Positions 1-11,247 of a stretch of 64,000 nt of DNA are shown here, piece by piece; position 1 is the stretch's first letter; each line of letters starts with the position of its first letter. A program made the translations under genes and the position numbers. The DNA lies in the NCBI GenBank assembly GCA_948567375.1, contig OX419757.1, positions 61,008,001 through 61,072,000 of the forward strand, read 5' to 3'. This DNA is from Lunularia cruciata (Eukaryota; Streptophyta; Marchantiopsida; Lunulariales; Lunulariaceae). The notes below the pieces were generated by a model that saw only the letters and a list, made by a program, of their open reading frames with translations, did not search any database and was not told where the DNA came from.

Positions 1-528
1 GATGCGGTGAACTCAATACTGATGGACGCACATATACTTACAAGATTTACAATGGCATAATAGTATCATGTAGGTAGGATCAAGAGCAAATGATCAACTG
101 CCAAACACTTTATTCGAGAATCAGAGCCAGGACAAACCACCCAACATACTCACAGGCTGTCCCGGTGGTCATCGAGGATAATTTCAGTTACTGGTATGAA
201 ACTTCCTAATATCCTCAACTAGCGGCCTCAAATCTATTCTAGTTCATTCGATGAGTTCTGAGAGATGACGAACGGCATATAAGCCTTCTTACTGGTGCAC
301 ATATATAAACTGTGAGGTTTGAGGATCAGAAGATGGTCCTTCACAACAAACAGAGTGTATGCACACTAACAAAACTTTCTAGACCCATAGGCTCAATGTA
401 ACAACATGATAAGGCTCATTTCAGGAACATGAAAATCACCAGAAGATTAAGAGTAGGCAATAAGTGGCATACTAAGGAAACACGGCATTAAAGTCTGACA
501 AACTATCACATCCAAAGATGAAATTGAC
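1..528. other. Probable intron 3 of the host gene; no exon supported
   Basis: No open frame of useful length continues the host gene here. On the minus strand the exon at 1019-529 ends in a good donor (CAG|GTCAAT, GT at 528-527), so this stretch is read as intron. Several GT-AG-like sites exist, for example a donor-like CCA|GTAACT at 192/191, but no exon in the required phase could be built. The next exon probably lies beyond the left edge. Confidence 0.45.
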
Positions 529-1019
529 CTGCCGTTGAAGTTCTTGTTGTCTAGAAGCCCACTCCTCCTCATCCGCCTGCATGAACTCCGGCGTCTGCTT
601 CAAATTTTCCTTAAGTGCTATCAAGTACCCTCTGTCAGAGTTCTCAGCGGCACCATCATTCTCTCTGGCCTCACTTACAGGTGAAGTTCCATGATCAACA
701 CCATTCAGGCCCTCTTCTATGCTATTTACATGCCCATTTGGTGCTAACGAGGGCGATTCAAGCTGGTTTGCATCAGCAGTCACGGGGTTAAAGGAATAAT
801 CTCCTGCCTCCTGAGCTTCTGTGCTAGGAGGAATAATCTCCCCGTACTTCATGTTTAATTTACCATCAGAGTTAGCAGCTACACGAGCCCCAATATGAAC
901 ATCGCTCGGGTTGACAACTCCCACTCCTCCCCTTGCCTCCGACGATTCGGCAGTCGAGTCAGGACTATCCCGATACGTCGATGTCGCAACACTCTCAGCC
1001 AAGCCCTCAGATCTGGTAC
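529..1019 (-). CDS. Host gene, exon 3 (acidic nuclear-type protein, continues beyond the window)
   Basis: On the minus strand the exon begins after an acceptor (TTTATTACAG, AG at 1021-1020) and ends at a donor, CAG|GTCAAT. The frame is open for its 491 bp. Joining it to exon 2 (phase 1) keeps the frame, and the split codon becomes Gly. The exon ends in phase 0 at about codon 723. The product is rich in Ser, Glu, Asp and Asn and looks disordered up to a short charged helix at its end (LKQTPEFMQADEEEWASRQQ), which could start a coiled coil or a helical region ahead of a folded domain. No catalytic domain is visible. An N-terminal tail of a chromatin factor is a possibility, but the family was not recognised. 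Confidence 0.6.
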
Positions 1020-1389
1020 CTGTAATAAATATCAAGCCAAATAAAGTTATGACTATTCGAGTAATGAAGGGATTCCTCTCCCGATTCCTATGACAACACG
1101 ACCAAGTTAGGCCAAATCAATACGCGTCGTCCTAACAGTGAGAACAAACATACAAATCCAGCAGTTCAAAATGCGAAACCAATTTCATCTTATTGTATTT
1201 AGACTCGCAGCACGAGTAGCAACAAGCGAGCGTGGGTAAGAGGAATTATGTCTGCTCCAGGTGAGTAGAACGCTTCTCCAACATATGGCGTCTCATAGTT
1301 ATCGTCAACACTTGTCTGACTGCAAGTGTGCTATGGTTTTCGGTGATAGTGACATCGCCTTCGAGTTTAGTGCATACATGGTTATATAG

Positions 1390-2200
1390 GCTCTTCACGA
1401 GGGGAAATACTTCTACAGCATACAATCGACAAAGGTTAAGTGATGAGACGCAATTAAAGTTAGTTAGTTCACCTAAGAAATCTAACAGATTAAACATTTT
1501 ACCCACCATACACAAATAATGTTGAGAAGAAGTGATTTTGACAAAAAAGACTAAGCTCCTATCTAGCTCAAGTTGGTCTGTTTGGCTCACATTGCTAGTG
1601 CCTGCCATTGCAAGTTAGGTAAGGTTATACATAGAAAGATACGATGGTGACGAGATATACAGTGATTTCGGGATGGAAACCGACCTTCCTCTTTAACCCC
1701 TTTAATAGACAAACGTACTTCCTCGAACTGTTCTACAACATCGAATAAGCAATTCAAGTTAATGTGTAAAAGTTGACCAACTTCTAGAGCATAAAATCGA
1801 CAAAGATTCAGTAATCAGTATCTGCTATAGTTCGGTGACCAGCTGACTTAACACAGTGGAACTTCATTGCAGACAGTCACGGCAGTTAACGAGAAAATGA
1901 TGCTTCGTGTCCATTAAGCCGTCTCCCTAGCTTAAATAGTCCAATTTGTTCACAGGAACAAAGACACTCATTCCAGATTAAGAAATCTTGTGTATAGAAG
2001 GATTCCACAGTGAAAAGTACTAATAATTATGATAGGCCTGGGTTGCAGAATAACCTTCCAGTTCAAGAAGTTTTGTATGAAAACGTACATCATCAAACTA
2101 TTGAGAGAACGGTCAACAACATTTGCTGTTTAAACAGATAGAAAAATTTCGACAGCATAAGATCGAAAAATATTCAGTTGACGGAGGCGGTTGTATTTGA
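1390..2200. repeat. Degenerate tandem repeat, about 370-bp period, in intron 2
   Basis: A related core, roughly AGCATAAAATCGACAAAGATT with changes, appears near 1417, 1790 and 2155, giving spacings of about 373 and 365 bp. Flanking words such as a cluster around CTTCTAGAGCAT or ATTTCGACAGCAT also recur. The copies have diverged strongly. A 120-codon minus-strand ORF at 1608-1246 falls in the first unit and is not kept in the others, so it is not called as a gene. Confidence 0.45.
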
Positions 2201-2930
2201 AATGAGAGCAGATTCCGTTCAAAGAACGTAGAATCCACACTCACGTGAGGACACAGCAGAAGCAGCTATATGAACGAAGAGAGCAGAAGCCTTTTGGGGA
2301 ATGGGGAATCAACACCCAGAATGGGAAATTAACACCCACTAAGGACGCAACACATGCAAAACCAAGCAGCTAAACTCATGCAAGTCTAAGAAACTAGGAA
2401 TTGCCTCAAAACATGGTGCAAATCTACTGGCAGCGGAATTGATAACTCATATAACCCATTAACGGTTGCATTCAAAGTTAAGACCAGTATGCAGCAGTTA
2501 ACCGAAGAAGCATACGGGCTAGAACAATCATAGATCACAGCATTCATTCCAGAGCAATGCGAAGCCATATAGCAGGAGTAAGAGAAATTAGTGTTAATGT
2601 CTAGTAGAAGGGAAAGAGCGGAGTGTCACAGGACTGAATATTCGGAGATGAGGACTGGATATAGAGAAATGAGGACAGAAGCCGTTCCTCGAACGGGAGA
2701 TCCAGAACTCATTGAATGCAAATGAGATGCATGATATGGAATGTATATGCAAAACATGTGCTAGTCGAAACTTAGTATAAAACCGGGAAAGGGGATGAAA
2801 TGGAAACAACTGATCGAATGTAAGCAGAAGTAAAGGCAACCTAGAAACTGGGTACAACCTGAGGACTGGATTTAGAGAAATGAGGAGAAAAGCCGAACTC
2901 AATGAATGCGAATGAGATGCATTATCTAGT

Positions 2931-2984
2931 ATACATTACATATCTTACATCTCATTTGCATTCAATGCAAGATATGTAATGTAT
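2931..2984. repeat. 16-bp perfect inverted repeat in intron 2
   Basis: ATACATTACATATCTT at 2931-2946 is the exact reverse complement of AAGATATGTAATGTAT at 2969-2984, with a 22-base spacer that contains TCATTTGCATTCAATG. It lies at the end of a hairpin-less P copy, and the spacer is the inverse of the P tail (AATGCAAATGAGA). Confidence 0.8.
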
Positions 2985-3280
2985 GCAAGATAACTAACAT
3001 CTGATCAAATGATACCATAATTAAACGTAACCTGGAAACATTTCAAGAGCAACCCCTATATACAAGTAACATGCATCGAGAAAACGGAAACAGAACAACA
3101 GCGCATGTAGAGAAATAAAATCAACAGAAGAAACAATGACTTCACGAGCCAGACGAGAAAGATTAAGATAATGACGAGAATCATGTAGAATCCTGGAAAT
3201 CGAAAGTCGTGGAAGGCCTGTGAGTCAGCAGACCGAGTGTATGAAATTGCTCACATAACGAGGGAAGTAGAGCAAAGCGT

Positions 3281-5740
3281 TAGAGGACTGGATATAGATT
3301 AAATCGCAGCATGAGCTATAAACACATGAGTCCTGAAACACCAAAAACACAGAGGGAAGCAGAAATGCGGTCATAGCAAGCCTCCACTAAAGCACGTACG
3401 ACTTCATCAGTGCCTAACGCAGTGCCGAAGTAGCGGGGCGAATGCCAGTACCCCTTGAACCGAGTTTCTGTTTGAAAGCTCACGAGTGCCAAGGAGCTGA
3501 GGACTGGATATGGATATAGGTAGATGAGATACGGATATATAGGTGGATATATAGGTGTACGAGAACAGATGCCGTTCTGGGAACGGGTTATCCAGAACTC
3601 ATGAGGTGCAAATGATCGGTAAGCCAGATGTACATAATTCACAATGCTAGAATAGTGAGAAATCCCTAAGGTAGAATGCATCGAATGTAACTTGAAGCAA
3701 AGGCATAATTGAAACAAATTCAGAAATAACATATGGCTAACAGACTAGTAAACCACCATGAAATCAAGAACTCTATGCAAACAGCTGCGAGAAATAGGTA
3801 ACTCTATGTAAAAGACTGCCAGTAAGCAGTGCGTGACCGATAAAAATTAAAAAAATGGGCTGGAGTCGGGTAGGAACACTGTATACACAAGAGGTCCCAT
3901 GAATCAGGCAAAGAGCGAAGGATAATAGGGAGGGAATTAGCTGGGAAATGGAGAAGTGGAACAAGGCGAGAGCTATAGGATGGTGTGGCTGCAGAAACCT
4001 GTCGAAGTGTAACAGGGTAACGAGAGCGAAGCGAAAAAGGACAGGATATATAGTATATCAAAACACGCGCTATGGACGCTTTTGAGTCCTGAGACGCTAA
4101 ACAGCAAAGGGGAATGAGATGAGATGAGATACAGATATATAGAGGACAGAAGCCGTTCAAAGGACGGGGGATCCAGAACTCATTAAATGCATATGAAGTA
4201 CATGACGGGATAGAGAATAACGTAACTGGATATTAGGAGAAGAGAGCGAAGCGAAAGAGGACAGGATATAGAGAAATGAGGACAGAAGCCGTTCGAGGAA
4301 CGGGGGATCCAGAACTCATTAAACGCAAATGAGATGCAAGGTACGTAAAGTAAGCAATATGTCAATCCTCTGAACTAACGATAGCAGAAATAAACCTAAC
4401 ATGGAAACAAATGGAGAGTAAAACCTATATACCAAAGACCTGCAATTACACAGCTGAAACATAACCAAAGTGCAAGAAGAGAAATGGAATCGACATGAAG
4501 CGCCAGAAGCGAAAGATAAATATAGACCCAAATAGAAAAGACATGTCGCAGCAAATAAATGTGAGATCGCAGAGGACGCACGAAAAAGAATCGCGGAAGG
4601 TCCGTGAGACTGCCTGAATGTATGAAAACTGGAAAAAATAAATGAGCTCTCATTTATTTTTTCAGCTCGTTCAGAGAACGAGGGAAGGAGAGCAAAGCGT
4701 TATAGGACTGGATATCGATAATATCACAGCATGTACTATGAACACATGAGCCCTAAACCCAAAAACACAGAGGGAGGCAGAAAGGCGGTCATCGTATGCC
4801 TCCACGGAAGCACAAACGACTTCATCAGTGCCAAACGAAGTGCTGAAAGTAGCTGGGCGAATGCCAGTACTACTCATACCGAGTTTCTGTTCGAAGGCTC
4901 ATGAGTGCCAGGACTAAGTGCTCAGGACTGGATAGAGTATATCACAAAATGTGCCATGAATGCATGAGTCCTAGAATACTAAACAGCTGAAGGAAGCAGA
5001 AGGCGGTCATGGTAAGTCTTCACGAAAGCACATACGACTTCATCAGTACCCTACGCAGTGCCAAAGTAGCTGAGAGAATGGCAGCCCTCCTCGTGCCGAG
5101 TTTCTGTTCGAAAAGCTCATGAGTGCCAAGGCAAACTCGGTTGCTCCCCAAAGTGCTGCTTAAAGTAGAATGTGGGCTGAGAACAATGCTGAGAGAAGAA
5201 ATAGGTGGAAAATGATGTGTGGACCAGCAATGTTCAGCAGGATTTATATCGAATGCCAGGCAACTTGAAAGAAAGAGATGAATCAAGTGTGGGAAGAGGA
5301 GTATTCCTAATAACCACGACTGCAGAATGATCAGTACCATTGCACAATGATTACGAGCCAATAAAAATGGATAAATGTGAGCTGAGGACTGGATATTGGT
5401 AGATGAGAGCAGAAGCCGTGGAGCTGAGGACTGAATATAGAGAAATGAGGACAGAAGCCGTTCGAGGAACGGGGGATCCAGAACTCAGTAAATGCAAATG
5501 AGATGCAAGATACATAAAGTGCATATCCAAGATATGTAGAGCTCAGGACTGGATAGTGTATATCACAACACGCTCTATGAGCGCATGCATCATTAAACAC
5601 TAAACACAAGCAGGAAGTATGAAACTGTCATAGTAAATGTGCACGGAAGCAAGAACGAGTCCATCTGTGCCTGCCGAAGTAGCTGACCGACTGCCAGAAC
5701 CCCGAGCTTCTGCTTTACTCCAGAGTGCCCAGGCAAACTC
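3281..5740. repeat. Intronic repeat family Q, about 210 bp
   Basis: Copies lie near 3281-3505, 4700-4918, 4922-5128 and 5541-5735, with a partial copy near 4042-4120. Shared words in order are ACTGGATA, a CACAGCATG/ATGAGTCCT block, ACTAAACAC, GGAAGCAGAA, GCGGTCAT, GAAGCACA, ACGACTTCATCAGTGCC, AAGTAGCTG, GAATGCCAGTAC, CGAGTTTCTGTTCGAA and CATGAGTGCCA. Two copies (4700-4918 and 4922-5128) are head to tail. The start overlaps the start word of repeat P, so the two types may derive from one larger unit. Confidence 0.7.
4633..4662. repeat. Near-perfect palindrome, 14-bp arms, 2-base spacer
   Basis: AAAAAATAAATGAG at 4633-4646 is followed by CT and its exact reverse complement at 4649-4662. It sits between P and Q copies in intron 2. 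Confidence 0.8.
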
Positions 5741-5828
5741 GATTGCTTCCAAAAAGTGTGCGGTATAAAAATGGTCGTCATGTGGGAATGAGAAGAAATG
5801 ACTGTCCGAGGAACCAGAAGCGGCTTTA

Positions 5829-5985
5829 GTTAGTTCATCAACTAGAGTTAGCAGAGCAAGAAATCCAACCGCCAGACAGTGATGCTACTTGACAGGAAAG
5901 AAATGTTAAGGGTTAGTTCATCAACAAGAGTTAGCAGAGTAAGGATTACACCCGCCAGACACTGATGGTAGTTACACAGAAATGT
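5829..5985. repeat. Imperfect tandem duplication, 83-bp period
   Basis: GTTAGTTCATCAAC starts at 5829 and again at 5912. Both copies go on through GAGTTAGCAGAG, CCGCCAGACA and TGATG, with scattered substitutions. Confidence 0.75.
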
Positions 5986-6490
5986 GATGCTTAGCGCCAG
6001 ATGGTGGTTGAGGAGAACTGAACGTAGTTTCAGCCAACCATTTCAATAATTGCAGTCATTTCCAACAGAGTACAAACCTCCTCGAAACCGAGAAGTCCTA
6101 CTTGAACAAACTGCGCAATGTAAGGAAGAATTGCAGGGATAAATTCCAACTGTGGGTTTCCAAATAAGCTGGGAACGAGTTCCAAGCCTATCGTAACCAC
6201 AGATACCCGAGGAACCTTCTAGCTAGAACTGGGCGGTGCAATACCTACATATATGCTGCCAATCTCCGAGGATAGACCTTCCTCACAGTGTATCAGTGGA
6301 ATCTTGGAGACGAACGGAACATATTAAAATTCTATTGGAATGCACATGGATAATGAAGATTTTAGCACCCGAGGAAAGTTGGACTGAATAAACTCAGAAA
6401 GCAAGTGCCATTAGGTACAAGACACCACTGGAAAACATTATGTTTTCAGATGGCGGGTAAGTATAATACAATTCCATTCTCACACGATAC

Positions 6491-8152
6491 CTTCAGCGTG
6501 ATCGAGCTCGGCAGTTCCCTCGTGCTCCCCATTAGCCTTGGATCCAGCACTCCTCATAGCTCGTCCCATTCGCCTCCTCATGGCTGCCAACTCCCATTCT
6601 CTTTGGATTTCGCTGTGTGGACTATGTGGACCTGCTACAATGACGTCTGACGAGTCGCTATCCTCACTCCTATTGTCCTCTGAGTCGCTGTCATCATCTT
6701 CAATTTCGCTGTCAGCTTTGTTTCCTTGTAGTATCTGGGCCTTCTCGTTAGGGTTCCACGCCCCAACGACCTGACAGTCGTCATCTGAGTCACTCTCTTC
6801 TTCTGGGCTGTACGAAGCGGAAGTTGACTGTGAAGTAGGTTGCTTGAACACATTACGCCGAAGGGTAGCTCCAATCTTCTCAGGCTTCTTCCCTTTTGTG
6901 GAACTACCATCACTTTCGTAGTCATTCATTTCAACAGGTTCATCATCGCTGTCGTCAACTTCTATGACCTCGACTACGTTCTCATGTACGTAACCATTTC
7001 TGGATCTCGGTTCGTCTTCTTCCGAGGATAGATCAACATGCTTACTGTCATTCCATTCGTATTTGACTGTATCATCCCTTCCTCTGGCAGAACCCTCCGC
7101 TTTGTCGTCCGTCCCTCTTGCCGAACCTTCCCCAATATCTTTCATCGCCCTTGTAGGAGACTCCGCACAGTTGAAATTCACTTCATTGCCCAGCTCTCTT
7201 GTGGCATGGAGCAGTTCACAGATTTGCTGAACTGTTTCCGTTCGCTTCAAGAACTCCTCGGATTCATCTGGTTTATTCGGAACTCTCGCAGAATGTTCCC
7301 CAATGTCCTTCTCTGTGCGTGCCATTTGGGTAGTGTCCAAGCCCTCCCACCAATGTTGCGAACTGACCTCTCTGTTTGCAGACTCCTGGACTCTGTCTGA
7401 TTCCCGAGTAACTGGAAACATCATTTCAGCCTGCTTCGCAAGCCTCAACAAGCCCTCATCCCCTTTCCCAGTCAACCTGGGATCCTCATCCTCCTCTATT
7501 TCATCTGTCTCCACAACTGATGCCTCTTCCACCAGAGGCACTAAAGTATCAACCTCCTCGTGATCGGGACGTTCAACGTTCTCAGTCATCTCCACATCTC
7601 CATCTACAACAGAATTTTCACCCTCAACGGCTCGCTTGAGCTGAATTTGTATGAAAGTATTTTCTGCAGCCTCTGCCCCATCATCCTCATCCCCCGCTTC
7701 ATTATCCACGCCATTCATAGTAGTATCAGGTTCGGATCCTGCAACAAAAGTACCTCCCCGTTCTCCAAATGGAGATTTCATACTCCCAGCCGCTTCCTCG
7801 CTCTTCCTTTGGTCGGCAGCACCAAAATTACTCCCACAGACGTGTATCCTCTTCCTCAGAGGTGCTTCAGGATGGTCCTGAAGACTCCTCTTCAGTGCTA
7901 CGTTACCCTCGCATGGTTTTAGAACAGACTTATCCACTCCTCTCAGTCTCTTCTCACTGAAACCACATCCGTTCTCTTTAGCAGCATGTCCCATAGACTG
8001 GCCCTTGCTATTAAGACCAGCTTCTTCCAAAGGGCACTCCTCAGTCGATCCTCGCTGACCTAAGGCATCATTGATACACTCAGAATTGGTCATGACAGAT
8101 TGTGACCAGTCCAATTTGACACCTCCGCTTCTTTCTGCCAGTACGGTCCCAT
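6491..8152 (-). CDS. Host gene, exon 2: long acidic, SIM-rich region of a nuclear-type protein
   Basis: The open frame runs 1662 bp between an acceptor (CACTTGTAG, AG at 8154-8153) and a donor (GAAG|GTATCG). The ORF has no ATG near its 5' end, which supports splicing from the upstream exon. The product is very acidic, with Asp/Glu/Ser runs, and shows several motifs that resemble SUMO-interacting motifs: VDLSSEEDE, VIEVDDSDDE, CQVVGAW after an acidic run, and DVIVAG after DSDSS. A short internal repeat occurs (EGSARGTDD, EGSARGRDD). A basic patch, RRRMGRAMR, lies close to the exon end. No enzymatic domain is seen. The tail of a plant chromatin remodeller or SUMO-related factor is conceivable, but this is inference; the gene is not recognised. 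Confidence 0.65.
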
Positions 8153-8370
8153 CTACAAGTGAACATGCAGACAATTACATAAGACCTGCTCCATTATCGG
8201 CCTTATTTCTTCAAAACTGCGCCTGTTGTAACCCCAGCCTCCCCGTTCCTTCCTCTCTCCAATTCCTAAAACTTCAAGAAAATCAAACCGTCTGTAAGAC
8301 GTCGATGTCACCACGTCTCCGAACAAATTTCAAAGCAAAGGTCAGCGCACCCTAGAAAACTTGCCCTCAC
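8153..8370 (-). other. Intron 1 of the host gene
   Basis: The 218-bp intron has donor G|GTGAGG (GT at 8370-8369) and acceptor AG at 8154-8153. The join is in phase 1 and completes an Asp codon. Confidence 0.6.
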
Positions 8371-8386
8371 CGAGCATGACAGACAT
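8371..8386 (-). CDS. Host gene, first coding exon with start codon
   Basis: The coding part is 16 bp: an ATG at 8386-8384, a second in-frame ATG at 8377-8375, then a donor CTCG|GTGAGG. Codon phase matches exon 2 exactly, giving a start MSVMLDGTV. An in-frame TGA lies upstream (about 8450), so translation should start here. The 5' leader would lie above 8386. The start is chosen because exon 2 lacks an ATG near its acceptor; an alternative upstream exon cannot be excluded. Confidence 0.55.
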
Positions 8387-9050
8387 CGGGGCCCCGTCAC
8401 CACAAGAACTGAAAGCGGCGTAGCTCTTTCCGCAATTGCAATCGTGCAATCACTTTCCAGACCCGCACAACTCCACAACGTGCGTCTCTCCTGGAGCTTC
8501 CGTCTACTCACACACCTCCTGAGTCCCGTTTCACGCCTCGAAAATACCTCGCGTGCAGCAGGAGAACACAGCCTGGTCCTACAAAACTGTAATCCCTACC
8601 ACCCGCAGCGGGGGCGGACGTCCTTCTAGCCAGATGTAATCCCCACCTCGTCTATATGCCGAAAATCCGAGTAGCAGCAAACACCGAAGGCACAAGCTTC
8701 CTCTCTCATAATCCTCGACTTCGCTTGTGCTTCCAATCAAACGAACTACTGTAAAATCCTTCAAAATGATCGATCTCGATGAGAGAAAAACAAAAAATTG
8801 GCAATCAGCAGTAATCTGTTTGTGTAGCAAAAATTGTGCAATATGTTTTCTCTCGTGCTAAAGAGCGCTGTGACTGTTCCAAACCTGCAGGCAGACAGGC
8901 AAAGTCTTTCCAAGCAAGCGGCAGACAGACAGTGCTCTTCGTCGGCCTCCATGAGCGTCGAGGAGAAGCGGAACTTACAAAGCGGGATACGTATTGGCGG
9001 TACTAAACTCGATTTTGTCTTGATTTGTCTTTATTGGCCCTTCTAATCAC
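8387..9050. other. Upstream region of the host gene (5' leader and promoter side)
   Basis: This is mixed-composition DNA directly upstream of the minus-strand host gene. No clear TATA box was picked out. Short ORFs on both strands (for example plus 8834-9046, 70 codons) show no recognisable protein features and are not called. Confidence 0.4.
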
Positions 9051-11142
9051 AGTTTACCTTCTTCTCCTCCACCAAAATTAGATTAATCGGATATATATGT
9101 CTAAATTCTGTGGTTTCTATCGACTAATGTTTTATATCAATAACTTCTGGAGTTGGAAACTTCAGGGATCCACTGTAAGAACATCAAATGTATAAGAATT
9201 GAACTGACGTTCTTAATAGACTAATTTCTTGTATGATATGATGGCCTATGAAGATGTATTCTTAAAATGCCAATTTTATATCGCTTATGATGATACTTAA
9301 TTTATTTCTATTAAGCAGATTACTTTTATAAAATGCTTACCTGATGTGATCTCCCAAACTTCATTTACAAGTAGAAAGCTTGATTTCTCTATAAATTAAA
9401 AAAAGCTAGTCTAGTTATGTTTTCATATCAACTCTTATGCCACTAAAAGTGCAACTAGAACATTTATTTCTTTAATGATGTCGTGAAAGTTCTATATATA
9501 AAATGCTCTACTTAATGCATCTCCTATCTTAAATCAGTTTGCCCATTAAGACGTGAATTCTTTATATCCATTGTTTCAACTTATCAACGTTCATTTTAAG
9601 AAGTAAGAATATCTAAATATTAATTTTTCAAATACTTTTGCATGTGCCGATACAAGTGATTTGTGCCGATTTTTTTCTGTTTCAATTCTTGATAAAACAT
9701 AGACAATATAGAATAAAATTATATGTTATTTTGACATTATTATAAATAATATGGAGATGAATATTCAATTGTTAATTCAATTGTTATTCAAAATTAAGCT
9801 TATTTTTAAGCATACATTTGAATACATAAATATTTAAAGGGTGTTAACTAAATTTACTCTACTTTAAAATATATTTTTGTAATATTGTTTCAAGCTTTTC
9901 ATTCTTTGTTGAAAGTTTTTATAGAGAACTTAGTTGATATACTTTACGATTTTTAAGGATGATGATTTAAATTGGAGTATGTGCAAATAAAATGATCACT
10001 TGTGCATTTATTACTTTGGAATGAAATATAACCTTACAATTTGTATACCTGAATAGTTAGTCCACTTTTATATAATTTTACTTAAAGGTCTGAATTAATC
10101 CAAATAAATTCTTATTTCCAAGGTACTAAATTTTGATGTTAATTTTCTTAATCAAAGTTATATTTTCTTAGTAAAATCAGTGACATAGATTTGAATTTTT
10201 TTAAATCCATATACATATAATGCCTTAGAAACTCTATAATTTGGACATATGATTATGTGTGATTGTATGTCATGTGTTCAAATATATGATTTAATTCATG
10301 TCCAGATATTATTCATCACATAGAAAAGTTTGAGGTATATAAGATTAACTTTTGTATTTAATAAAGACTTCCAATCTTAAATTTGTTGCCTTTGGATAAA
10401 TTCCAACTCTAAAGACTCTATAAAGAATGCACCACTATAGACAACGTACAAACTAAGAGTAATATCTACAACTAAGAGTAACATCTTCATTGAAGGATCC
10501 ATGTATACAAAATACTACTAATCTTTCCTTTGACTTTATCTTCCTTGAATAAATGCTATTGAATATCTTCAAGAGATTTATTCTTCTTTGGACTTGCATC
10601 TTCTCTTTGGACTTTTCATTGAAAAGATTTGTGAATTACTTGGTGATAATCTCTACCAAGGCAATGTCAGTATGTTGCTCTAGCCTTCTTTTCCTTCTTA
10701 AGTTTTTGTGCAACCTCCAGCCAAAGAGCAAACTCCTTCATACATTCCTCCATTGGGACCTATAAAACTTCAACTGCTTGTAACTTTTGCTATAGGCCTC
10801 TAAACATTGCAATTTGGTCTCAATGAAAAAGCCCTTGAGAGTGCACTTCTAAGAAATAGGGATCTCTCTATTTGGGCATGTAACCACAAAGATATCAATC
10901 CAAAGTATTTGTAGCCAAATTTCTCTAGGAGAAGATCCTTTGGAGTAATAGGATCATGTGGGGAGAAGAGCCTTTGTGTTCTTCTTCTTTGGATTCTTCA
11001 TACCTTTCTCCTTGAGTCTTTGTACCTTAATTCTCAGTACCCCCTCATGTATTAAGATGGACCCAAAGAATTGCAAAATAGAGGAATTCTCCTCAAAAAA
11101 TGAAAGTACACTCTACAACTACACCAAAACAAAGAAAAGACA
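9051..11142. other. AT-rich intergenic DNA, no gene recognised
   Basis: Bases 9051-10480 are strongly AT-rich and stop-dense on both strands, unlike both neighbours. From about 10480 to 11140 composition rises and short plus-strand ORFs appear (10553-10765, 10958-11158), but none carries a motif I know. This part may be a decayed transposon remnant; that is a guess. Confidence 0.45.
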
Positions 11143-11247
11143 TGTTGTGTATATATAAATTGCTACGCAATATACATTGTTGTCAACATCACACACTATA
11201 GAAGCACAACTCACACATAAGTCATATATGGACTCTCAAGTACCACA
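11143..11247. repeat. 105-bp TG...CA module, copy 1 (possible very short LTR of the A/B family)
   Basis: The copy starts TGTTGTGTATATATAAATT and ends CTCAAGTACCACA. It matches modules at 11721-11804, 14296-14400 and 26815-26885 through ATTGCTACACAACATACATT, TTGTCAACATCACACA, CTATAGAAGCACAACTCA and CATGGACTCTCAAGT. In two other places the module lies exactly at the 3' end of an A/B-type element, so it is read as their LTR. Confidence 0.5.

Larger units (their letters stand above)
2630..5515. repeat. Intronic repeat family P with a conserved hairpin
   Basis: The unit runs about 85 bp: a GGACTGGATATAGAGAAATG-like start, then GGACAGAAGCCGTTC, three variable bases, GAACGG, then GGGATCCAGAACTCATT and AATGCAAATGAGATGCA. 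Copies lie near 2651-2733, 3502-3612, 4130-4195, 4258-4345 and 5428-5510, with partial copies near 2861-2921 (hairpin deleted) and 5386-5410. The six-base stem is kept in all five full copies (one G-T wobble at 4163), while the loop reads CTC, TGG, AAA, GAG and GAG. Confidence 0.75.
1020..6490 (-). other. Large intron 2 of the host gene (5.47 kb), rich in local repeats
   Basis: The donor AAG|GTATCG (GT at 6490-6489) and the acceptor AG at 1021-1020 define the intron, with matching phase 1 on both sides. The short ORFs inside it are poorly coding-like. It holds three repeat systems: a degenerate tandem of about 370 bp (about 1390-2200), and two interleaved repeat types called P and Q here (about 2630-5740). 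An 83-bp duplication lies at 5829-5985. Bases 5986-6488 show no gene or repeat that I could recognise. Additional small exons cannot be excluded. Confidence 0.55.

Noticed and set aside
192-238. Possible small minus-strand exon with an open frame (LRPLVEDIRKFHTS)
   Set aside because: Acceptor and donor are weak, and the phase required after exon 3 (phase 0) runs into a stop.
1246-1608. 120-codon minus-strand ORF in intron 2
   Set aside because: No motif, not kept in the other tandem units, and in the middle of a phase-consistent intron.
8834-9046. 70-codon plus-strand ORF upstream of the host gene
   Set aside because: No recognisable domain, no coding-like composition, no splice context.
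10553-11158. Short plus-strand ORFs near an AT-rich region, considered as a decayed copia element
   Set aside because: No gag, integrase or polymerase motif could be read in any frame.
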